DNA from: Deltaproteobacteria bacterium
GTDB taxonomy: Bacteria; Desulfobacterota; Desulfobacteria; Desulfobacterales; JAUVGT01
Direction: 5' to 3'
NCBI GenBank assembly: GCA_030593645.1
Contig: JAUVGT010000047.1
Span: 1 to 16,744 of the forward strand
DNA: 16,744 nucleotides
Positions within the stretch are counted from its first letter, which is position 1. Every line of letters begins with the position of its first letter. Positions 1 to 6,083 of the stretch are shown here, piece by piece. The position numbers and the translations under genes were made by a program. Below the pieces are notes generated by a model. It was given only the letters and a program-made list of their open reading frames with translations, ran no database searches and was not told where the DNA came from.

Positions 1-586
1 CCGGAGACAGTCCCGTGGTGTGAATGATGATTCCGGCCAGTATGATCACAAAGAAATCGATGAGCATGATGGCTTGACCCGGTTTCCATCCATATTTTTT
101 CTGGATTATGGAGGCCACGATATCTGATCCGCCGGTGGTACCCCTGAATTTAAAAATGGTTCCCAAACCAATGCCCAGGAGAACGCCTCCGAATATGACG
201 GCAATGAGGAAATCATTCTGGACCATGTCAACAATGGATGGAGATTCATGCCAGCGGATATGCCGGAGACCGGGTATGCTTCCCCGAACCATGTCAATGA
301 AAAATGAGGAGAGGGTGAAACCGATGAACGTGCGGACGCCGAAGCGGTTGCCGAGCACCTTTAAACCCCAGATGAACAGGGGGATATTAAAAATCCAGAT
401 CATGAGACCGATTGGGATTTGATTCCCGGACAGGTAATGGATTGCCATGGAAAGACCACTGACGCCGCCGGGAACCACCCTGGCGCCAACCAGGAAAACA
501 CCAATGCCCACGGCCATGATGAATGATCCGATGGTGATGGCGGTATAATCACGGATGGCCCGTTTAATATTAATTTTCGGTTTCAT
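1..586 (-). CDS. YitT family (DUF161-type) integral membrane protein, 3' end outside the window
   Basis: The minus-strand frame stays open from 586 to the window edge, giving 195 residues with no stop. Hydrophobic segments lie at about 17-35, 59-75, 83-98, 125-142 and 172-188. Family hallmarks are VVPGGVSGLS (about 37-46), which follows the first helix, and FKFRGTTGGSDIVA (about 145-158), ahead of a helix starting KPGQAIMLIDF. These match YitT proteins, inner-membrane proteins of poorly defined function; those with a known layout carry a C-terminal DUF2179 domain, which would lie beyond the left edge. The start at 586 is preferred over the in-frame ATG at 592 because AGGAG lies six bases before it and abuts the upstream ATG. 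The gene is divergent from the MscS gene, with 160 bp between them. The family call is firm; the transported substrate, if any, is unknown. Confidence 0.88.
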   Translation of the reverse strand, partial: MKPKINIKRAIRDYTAITIGSFIMAVGIGVFLVGARVVPGGVSGLSMAIHYLSGNQIPIGLMIWIFNIPLFIWGLKVLGNRFGVRTFIGFTLSSFFIDMVRGSIPGLRHIRWHESPSIVDMVQNDFLIAVIFGGVLLGIGLGTIFKFRGTTGGSDIVASIIQKKYGWKPGQAIMLIDFFVIILAGIIIHTTGLSP

Positions 587-746
587 TGTCATCTCCTGAA
601 TTTCGCCTGTACCTTGCTCTCAATCCCAATTCATGTTTTTGAGACAGGTTCAGATTATAAACAATTTGCATGAAAAAATATAATATGGTAATAATTCTGC
701 GTAAATCAAGTTGTTTTAAAACCAAACCTATTGATGGAAGAGAATA

Positions 747-1589
747 ATGGATAAGATAAATGAGATCTGGAATGGATTAAGCGGCATTGAGCAGAGCGGT
801 ATTGCTATTGTTGGTATGGTGGTGGTCTATATTTTTTGTCGATTTATTATTCTACACTATTTTGAAAAGATCGCTTCGGCAACGACAAACGACTTTGATG
901 ACCGTTTTATTCAATTTATCAAGCAATTTTTTTGGATGATCGCTCTTTTTATTACAGTGGTAATTGTTTTGAAAATAAATAAAATTGAAGTTTCACCCCT
1001 TCTGGCCGGCGCAGGAATTTTTGGTGTGGCCCTGGGTTTTGCGGCCAAAGAGACCCTGGCCGATATTCTTTCCGGGATATTTCTCATCTCGGACCGTCCG
1101 ATCCGGATTGGTGATAGAGTAAAAATAGAAAATATAGGACGTCACTGGGGCGCATGGGGAGATGTCGTGGATATTGGTCTCAGGCGTACACGTATCTGTA
1201 ATACCGACGGTGTGATTGTCAGCTATCCCAATTCCCAGCTGTCCAATTCAATCATCAATAACTTTTCCATTGAAGACAAGCCAGTACGTGTGCGGGTCCG
1301 CTTTCAAGTGGGTTATTGCGCTGATATTGCACTTGCAAAATCAGTTGCCACCGAGGCCATATCATCCGTAGATGAAGTCATGACCGATACGGTTCAAATG
1401 GTTACCCGGTCGCTTTGGGATGATTCAAAGGGCCATCAGATGTCCGGTGTACTTCTGGAGGGGCGATATCGGATAAAAAATGTTCGTAAACGCACAGCAG
1501 TTCGGTCAGCAGTCCTTGACAAAATACTTCAGGCCATGCAGACACATAAAATTCCTCTGGCTGCTCATCCGATCCTGATAAATAAATAA
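747..1589 (+). CDS. MscS-family small-conductance mechanosensitive channel
   Basis: This 280-residue protein has the compact MscS core. Two hydrophobic helices lie at about 18-37 and 60-77. They are followed by the pore-lining TM3 with its Gly/Ala packing pattern (LLAGAGIFGVALGFAAKETL, about 85-104) and the linker LSGIFLISDRPIRIGDRVKI (about 108-127) leading into the cytosolic beta domain. VVDIGLRRTRICNTDG and SYPNSQLSN (about 140-167) are typical of that domain. MscS channels open under membrane tension and release solutes during hypo-osmotic shock. The length is close to that of minimal MscS proteins, with no extra N-terminal helices or nucleotide-binding tail. GGAAGAG lies a few bases before the ATG. 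The gene is divergent from the YitT gene and followed 97 bp later by a KdsC-like gene on the same strand; co-transcription is possible but not shown. Confidence 0.93.
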   Translation: MDKINEIWNGLSGIEQSGIAIVGMVVVYIFCRFIILHYFEKIASATTNDFDDRFIQFIKQFFWMIALFITVVIVLKINKIEVSPLLAGAGIFGVALGFAAKETLADILSGIFLISDRPIRIGDRVKIENIGRHWGAWGDVVDIGLRRTRICNTDGVIVSYPNSQLSNSIINNFSIEDKPVRVRVRFQVGYCADIALAKSVATEAISSVDEVMTDTVQMVTRSLWDDSKGHQMSGVLLEGRYRIKNVRKRTAVRSAVLDKILQAMQTHKIPLAAHPILINK

Positions 1590-1666
1590 TATCAATGAAA
1601 CAAAATCTTTACTTTGCTTTGAACTTTAAAATATTTTTTCCAGCCTGCACGTTTAATGAGGAGTAT

Positions 1667-1705
1667 ATGAAGTATAAGGGGGCAATGTGGACATGGATGA
1701 ATTGA
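1667..1705 (+). other. Possible 12-codon leader ORF overlapping the KdsC-like start
   Basis: ATG at 1667 has a better ribosome site (GAGGAG with five-base spacing) than the KdsC-like gene itself. It encodes MKYKGAMWTWMN, and its TGA stop lies inside the start of the KdsC-like frame, in another reading frame. It could couple translation to the downstream gene, or be chance. Confidence 0.25.
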
Positions 1706-2184
1706 TGCAAAGAGCTTCAAAAGTAAAACTTGTTGTGATTGGTGTCGATGGGGTTCTTACTGATGCCGGGATGTATTTTAATGACCGCGGGGATATGCTC
1801 AGGAAGTTTAATCGGCGGGATGGAATGGGTGTGCAGCTTTTAAAAAGTTACGATATCAAAACAGCAATAATCAGCAGTGTTGATTCAGGAATAGTGAAAA
1901 GATGGGCGGAGATGTTCCGGATTGATTTTGTCCGGCTGGGAGTTGATAAAAAATTGCATGAATTTGAGAAACTGCAAATTCGCTGCGGTTTAAAAATGGA
2001 AGAAATCGCATATATTTCAGATGACATCGATGAAATCGATATCCTCGAAAAAGTCGGGTTTGGCGTCACGGTTTTTGATGGTATGGAAATTAATAAAAGC
2101 TATTCGGTTTATGTTACAAAATTAAAGGGCGGTGAAGGTGCTGTCAGAGAAGTCGTTGAGTTGATTTTGAACAGTAAGCAATAA
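1687..2184 (+). CDS. KdsC-like HAD-superfamily protein lacking the nucleophile aspartate (probable pseudophosphatase)
   Basis: The 165 residues match KdsC (YrbI), the tetrameric cap-less HAD phosphatase that removes phosphate from Kdo 8-phosphate in LPS synthesis. Matching blocks are GVDGVLTDAGMYF (19-31), RKFNRRDGMGVQLLKSYDIKT, the motif-III lysine in GVDKK, motif IV YISDDIDEIDIL, and KLKGGEGAVREVVELIL at the end. The usual first motif is FDVDGVLTD; here it is IGVDGVLTD, so the aspartate that becomes phosphorylated is Gly19 (GGT instead of GAT) while the second aspartate, Asp21, is kept. Motif II is AIISSVDSGIV, without the arginine of the common TGRxS sequence. The frame is intact, so this is not a decayed gene. 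A binding or regulatory role, as in other degenerate HAD paralogues, is inferred. The GTG start sits five bases after AAGGGGG; ATG at 1693 is an alternative. Confidence 0.8.
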   Translation: MDMDELMQRASKVKLVVIGVDGVLTDAGMYFNDRGDMLRKFNRRDGMGVQLLKSYDIKTAIISSVDSGIVKRWAEMFRIDFVRLGVDKKLHEFEKLQIRCGLKMEEIAYISDDIDEIDILEKVGFGVTVFDGMEINKSYSVYVTKLKGGEGAVREVVELILNSKQ

Positions 2185-2410
2185 ACCATTAAGCCGTTCA
2201 ATTGCTTCCACGGATCAATTTAAACTTTTCATTCAGGTCTGGTTTTGGAGTGGAGTGGTCTGTCTTCAGCATTGGATCTCACTACATAAAGTTTCTTATA
2301 ACGTTACAGATGTTTCTCTGTTTGACTGCTGTGACGTAATTATGAGTATGGAAATGCTTAAAATTACTTCATATCTCGAAATATCTTACCACAGCTGATT
2401 CCCATTTTAA

Positions 2411-2439
2411 TTGACAAATCATACAAAAACAAGTAAAAT
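2411..2439 (+). promoter_or_regulatory. Sigma70-type promoter of protease copy 1
   Basis: TTGACA (2411-2416) and TAAAAT (2434-2439) are separated by exactly 17 bases. The same two hexamers and the same spacing occur at 7814-7842 upstream of the paralogue, while much of the surrounding sequence has drifted. The expected transcription start is near 2446, leaving a leader of about 250 nt. Confidence 0.72.
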
Positions 2440-2524
2440 GAATTATCGAAAAAGCAACCATTACTTAAAAGACAGTAATAAACGGGTACTATTTTCTGCT
2501 GAGTTCCGGCGATATAATATTTAT

Positions 2525-2670
2525 AGAAGTGGTTTCAAAACTCCATCTAACGTACTATGGCTGAGTTGTAGGCTTCTTTAAAATGTTCAATATATTACCC
2601 GGTATGCTGAGTTTCTTCATCAGGCTGCGCCTTGTCATAGAACGCGATTTGGGGCTTTGAAATTACTTCT
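2525..2670 (+). promoter_or_regulatory. Long imperfect hairpin in the 5' leader of protease copy 1
   Basis: The arm at 2525-2561 (begins AGAAGTGGTTTCAAAAC) pairs with the arm at 2634-2670 (ends GGGGCTTTGAAATTACTTCT). About 27 of 37 positions are Watson-Crick pairs and about four more are G-U. The apical part holds ACCCGGTATGCT (2597-2608), identical in the other copy, and TTCATCAGGCTGC, which is similar there. The hairpin lies between the promoter and the TTG start, so it would be in the mRNA leader. Function is unknown: it may be a cis-regulatory RNA, or a palindromic repeat element carried along in the duplication. Confidence 0.6.
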
Positions 2671-2698
2671 AATAATTAATACACAACAGGCCTAAAAT

Positions 2699-4858
2699 TT
2701 GAGCAATAAAAGAAAAGTCAGATGTCCGGCATGTAATAAGGTATTTATTGTCGATACATCTAAAATACCTGAAAAAGGATGTCATGCGAACTGTAAAGAA
2801 TGTAAAAATCGGTTTTTCATTGCAGGATCTACTCCCTCTAAAGCCGCGTTTGTTCAACCAAAAGCTAAAAAAATAGAACGCGCTTCCGTCCCTGTAAAGT
2901 CAGAAAAAAAGGTAAAACCCGTCAAAGGGAAACCAGTAAAGGTTAAAGCTCGTGATAATAGAAAACCTTCAAAAAAGGCAGTACCTGTAAAAGTTAAGCC
3001 TGAAAAATCAGGAGTACCTGCCAACAGAAAAGCGGTAAGAGGCCAAAATTCGGTAAGAAAAGAAAAACCGACCCCAAAAAAGAATTTCGTGCTTATTGCC
3101 AGTTTTGTATTTGCCATATTTCTTATTTGTGCCGGCGCCTTTCGTTTATTGATACAAAAAGATGATTTCCAGCCTACAAAAAAGGATAACCAATCAATAT
3201 CTCAGGAGGATAACAATTCAAATGTTAAAGAACCTCCGGCAGGGGTTCAACCTTCGGCTTCTACTCACGGGAAAAATGAAAAGTCCCAAAATAATATAGA
3301 AATAAAGATCGGGGATTTATTCAAAAAAGTCAGCCCGGCTGTTGCAACAGTAATAACGTATGATAGCGGAGACAAGCCTTTCAAGCAGGGAAGCGGTTTC
3401 TTTATTAACCAGGCCGGACATTTAATTACAAACTTTCATGTTCTTAAGGGGGCTTCTTTTGCTGTTATCAAAACCAGTGATAACACAGAATACCTTGTAA
3501 AATCGATTTTGGCGGAAAATGAAAAACAAGATCTTATTATGTTGGCAATTGAAATCCCGGAAGGTAATGAAGGGCCAGGGACATGGCTGGATATTAACGA
3601 TAAGCAACCAAATATTGCTGACAAAATTATTGTAATCGGTTCACCTCTGGGACTTGGAATGACAGTAAGTGATGGAATAATATCGGCCATCAGGGAAATA
3701 CCGGATATGGGGCTTGTTTTCCAAATGACAGCACCGATATCGCAAGGATCAAGCGGTAGTCCGGTTATCGATATGAACGGCAAAGTTGTGGGAGTCTCTT
3801 TTTTTCAAATAGTAAAAGGGCAGAATTTAAATTTTGCTATCCCTGGAGAAAAAATTCTTGCATTGGAACAAAAACAGTCTTTGACTGTAGCTGCATGGAC
3901 CGAGAGGATAAACGCCGAAAAAGATGATAAATTGGACAGGCTTCAAAAGGGTATTCTCAATCAGATCAATCCAACTCAAAAGGAAGTGAAACCTGAAGAA
4001 GAAAGCAAACCCAAATCGGCTGATGACGTTTTAAAAGCAAAGCTGGCATATAAGATAATTAAAGAATCAGGTCTTGCGGGGCAGAATCAAAGTTTTACTG
4101 AAATATCATTGTTAATGTTCGAATTGCAATACAAAATGGACGAATCCGAAAAAACAGAGGAGGATGATAAGAGGTTTTCCAAATTCAAGGAAATTATCAG
4201 GCTGGCAACAAATCCGGATAGAATTAATGACTATATAAAGAAACATCTTGCTTCAAATTTAACGAAACCTCAACTCGAGCAGGTTTTAAAATGGTATACC
4301 TCACCATTGGGTAATAAAATCGCTGGAGTTGAATACAGCTCTTATATGGAAAAATTAGCGAACATAAAGACTCTGCGGCTTGCATTCAGACTCACAAGGT
4401 ATCAAAGCACATCAAGAGCGAATCTTTTTTTAAGGCTGGATGAAGCCACTAATTCAACAAGAGCCATGGTTGAACTGCAAACAAATATGATTGTCCAGAA
4501 TCAAATTTTAGATCTCATCCTGTCAGATTCCAAAAAACCGGATCAGGCTTCGATTGATAATATTATAGATAAATTTAAAACCGATATAGACCCATATCTG
4601 GATATATTTGCAGCACATTATGTATTCGCTGGTTTAGTCTATACTTATCGTGGAATATCCCAGAGTGAACTGGAAGAATATGTTTCCTTTTCAGAAACCA
4701 CGGCAGCACGACTGTACTACGCCATATTGAATAAAAAATCGAATACAATTATACTTGAAAACCAGAAGAGAATTATAACATCAATGATAAGGGTTTTAGA
4801 TAATGATTCATGGGATAATATCGAGAAGGATCTTAAAAAGCCGATTAAAGATACTTAG
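2699..4858 (+). CDS. Membrane-anchored trypsin/HtrA-like serine protease with N-terminal zinc ribbon and DUF2059-like repeats (copy 1)
   Basis: Domain order in 719 residues: MJ0042-type zinc ribbon at 7-43 (C9, C12, C32, C35, plus C28); basic Lys/Pro/Val-rich linker to about 128; one transmembrane helix at about 130-151; polar linker; trypsin-like domain at about 203-392; and a helical C-terminal half. The triad is visible as H247 (TNFHVLKG), D278 (QDLIMLAI) and S352 (GSSGSP). GSPLGLGMTVSDGIISA (314-330) is the HtrA/DegP pattern. No PDZ domain follows. Instead LTKPQLEQVLKWYTSPLG (521-538) and ISQSELEEYVSFSETTAARL (653-672) look like two DUF2059 modules. The basic linker predicts a cytosolic zinc ribbon and a periplasmic protease. 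The start must be TTG, because TAA at 2693 closes the frame upstream and no ATG precedes the ribbon. The TAG stop lies inside a miniature repeat. A role in envelope quality control or sensing is inferred. Confidence 0.87.
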   Translation: MSNKRKVRCPACNKVFIVDTSKIPEKGCHANCKECKNRFFIAGSTPSKAAFVQPKAKKIERASVPVKSEKKVKPVKGKPVKVKARDNRKPSKKAVPVKVKPEKSGVPANRKAVRGQNSVRKEKPTPKKNFVLIASFVFAIFLICAGAFRLLIQKDDFQPTKKDNQSISQEDNNSNVKEPPAGVQPSASTHGKNEKSQNNIEIKIGDLFKKVSPAVATVITYDSGDKPFKQGSGFFINQAGHLITNFHVLKGASFAVIKTSDNTEYLVKSILAENEKQDLIMLAIEIPEGNEGPGTWLDINDKQPNIADKIIVIGSPLGLGMTVSDGIISAIREIPDMGLVFQMTAPISQGSSGSPVIDMNGKVVGVSFFQIVKGQNLNFAIPGEKILALEQKQSLTVAAWTERINAEKDDKLDRLQKGILNQINPTQKEVKPEEESKPKSADDVLKAKLAYKIIKESGLAGQNQSFTEISLLMFELQYKMDESEKTEEDDKRFSKFKEIIRLATNPDRINDYIKKHLASNLTKPQLEQVLKWYTSPLGNKIAGVEYSSYMEKLANIKTLRLAFRLTRYQSTSRANLFLRLDEATNSTRAMVELQTNMIVQNQILDLILSDSKKPDQASIDNIIDKFKTDIDPYLDIFAAHYVFAGLVYTYRGISQSELEEYVSFSETTAARLYYAILNKKSNTIILENQKRIITSMIRVLDNDSWDNIEKDLKKPIKDT

Positions 4859-4968
4859 GGCTCGCGCAAAAATAACTTCACATTTTAAGGGGCGAATCAT
4901 CCCATTCGGCTGCGTTGCAAAAGCTCGAAATATGCTTGATATTTCTGCGTTTTTGCGCAAACTCTAAG
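4854..4968. mobile_element. Miniature inverted-repeat element (115 bp) at the 3' end of protease copy 1
   Basis: The ends are inverted repeats: CTTAGGGCTCGCGCAAAAA on the left, and on the right a segment whose reverse complement is CTTAGAGTTTGCGCAAAAA. GATA flanks both sides (4850-4853 and 4969-4972), consistent with a 4-bp target duplication. It has no coding capacity, so it is a non-autonomous element. The left terminus provides the TAG stop of the upstream gene (reading GAT ACT TAG), so the insertion appears to have replaced the original C-terminal end. Its terminal repeats differ from those of the elements at 11735 and 12651, so it belongs to another family. Confidence 0.7.
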
Positions 4969-4972
4969 GATA

Positions 4973-5174
4973 TGAAACTCTTGAAATAATTGCATATTCT
5001 GAACGGTTCTGTCATGGTGTCTTCCCAGAGGTGAAGCACGTCTGAGAAAGCCAACGGCCCCAAAGTATTGCAAATATCATAAAAATAATTTATCGCAAAA
5101 AAGGTATAGACAAAGTATTTATGTTTTGGTAGTGTAGAGATGGACCAATATGGATCATCAAGGAGCTCAGCACT
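4973..5174. other. Leader region of the DruA-transposase operon
   Basis: No gene is seen. TAGACA (5107-5112) and TAGTGT (5130-5135), 17 bases apart, are a weak candidate promoter. GCAAATATC at 5070-5078 recurs inverted at 7675-7683 within about 31 partly matching bases, a weak candidate for element ends. The minus-strand open frame across this region has no start context and no recognisable domain, and is taken as noise. Confidence 0.4.
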
Positions 5175-6083
5175 ATGAAAACAGACAAAGAGACAGTCAT
5201 TCAATGTGGTCGCACTGTTAGCCGACAAGAAATTGATCAGATCAGGGAAACTGTTAATCTTTTTCCACAATTAAGCCGCAGCGAGTTATACCAAACCATT
5301 TGTGAGCATTTGCAATGGCACACTGCATCGGGCAGCAACAAGATAACAGCTTGCTCAAAGTTATTAAAAAAGCTGGAATTGTGGGGCTGCTTTCAACTTC
5401 CGCAAAAAAAAGGTAAAAAGAGATCAAAACCGAAAGTTTCAATATCTTTCTCCTCTAAAACCCGATCAGGGCCGGAGATATCAGGATCTTTGAGTATTCT
5501 GGGAAAAATCTCACTGGAGGTTATAAAGGATAAAAAAGAGATCCGGTTATGGAAAGAATATATGTCTCGCTATCATTATCTTGGCGAGACAAGACCCTTT
5601 GGCTTTTTTTTACGGTATTTCATCAGAAGCGAGCGAGGATTATTAGGATGCGCGTTGTTTTCAGGAGCGGCAAAATCCATAGGAGTCAGAGACCAGTGGA
5701 TAGGATGGACACCCAATCAACGTCTTCGGAATCTGTCATGGCTTATTAATAATACGAGATTTTTAATTTTTCCATGGGTTAATGTCAGATATCTTGCCAG
5801 TCATGTATTGGGTCTGGCAGCGAGCCACATAAAAGATGACTGGCATGAAAAATGGGGGTACCACCCGGTTTTAATGGAAACATTTGTTGATGGAAATCAT
5901 TACCGGGGGACCTGTTATAAAGCTGCTAACTGGGAATACATTGGAACAACGACAGGTATTGGCCTTGCGCGTAAAAGCAGGACGTATAAGACCACTCCCA
6001 AAAAAATATTTATTAAGCCTCTTACAAAAGATTTTAGAGAAAAACTCTGCTCAGACAAACTGGTTGGGAGGGCAGAGATATGA
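5175..6083 (+). CDS. DruA (DUF4338) family protein
   Basis: DUF4338 proteins are known as DruA, a component of the Druantia anti-phage system. The N-terminal part (VSRQEIDQIR, then LFPQLSRSELYQTICEHLQW at 29-48, to about residue 76) matches the family's helical, probably DNA-binding region. The core carries SRYHYLGE (131-138), WLINNTRFLIFPWV (189-202), LASHVLG, ETFVD (235-239) and RGTCYKAANW (244-253), all typical of the family. The 302-residue length is in the normal range. AGGAG lies nine bases before the ATG. None of the other Druantia genes, such as the large helicase DruE, is present; the partner is a transposase translated through an ATGA overlap. The protein is therefore more likely to serve the mobile element than a full defence system. 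Its biochemical activity is not evident from the sequence. Confidence 0.85.
   Translation: MKTDKETVIQCGRTVSRQEIDQIRETVNLFPQLSRSELYQTICEHLQWHTASGSNKITACSKLLKKLELWGCFQLPQKKGKKRSKPKVSISFSSKTRSGPEISGSLSILGKISLEVIKDKKEIRLWKEYMSRYHYLGETRPFGFFLRYFIRSERGLLGCALFSGAAKSIGVRDQWIGWTPNQRLRNLSWLINNTRFLIFPWVNVRYLASHVLGLAASHIKDDWHEKWGYHPVLMETFVDGNHYRGTCYKAANWEYIGTTTGIGLARKSRTYKTTPKKIFIKPLTKDFREKLCSDKLVGRAEI

Larger units (their letters stand above)
2185..2698 (+). other. Intergenic region and leader before protease copy 1
   Basis: No gene is evident in these 514 bases. The first 170 or so show nothing recognisable and no clear terminator for the KdsC-like gene. The rest holds the lead-in shared with 7767 onward, the promoter at 2411-2439 and the hairpin leader at 2525-2670. 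An in-frame TAA at 2693-2695 sits just before the TTG start of the next gene. Confidence 0.6.
2356..4858 (+). repeat. Direct duplication, copy 1 (promoter, leader and protease gene)
   Basis: From GCTTAAAATTA at 2356 onward this stretch aligns by eye with 7767-10550: a fairly divergent lead-in, an identical promoter layout, a hairpin leader with shared blocks, the same TTG start context (TAAAATTTGAGCAATAAAAG), and then the homologous coding sequence. The copies differ mainly in the leader loop and in the linker after the zinc ribbon. Homology well into the upstream region indicates duplication of a whole expression unit. The sequence divergence shows that the duplication is not recent. Confidence 0.85.

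Noticed and set aside
679..684. TATAAT upstream of the MscS gene as a promoter
   Set aside because: No acceptable -35 hexamer lies 16-18 bases upstream, so it was not called.
2525..2670. Reading the leader hairpin as an integron attC site
   Set aside because: It is an imperfect hairpin next to a gene, but the terminal core sequences expected of attC are not present, and it sits between promoter and start rather than after a gene.
4878..5270. 130-residue minus-strand frame between protease copy 1 and the DruA gene
   Set aside because: It runs across the miniature element and into the DruA gene, has no ribosome site and resembles no protein family; it is a shadow frame.
5175..6083. A complete Druantia defence system
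   Set aside because: Only the DruA-family gene is present; the large helicase gene and other components are absent and the neighbour is a transposase.
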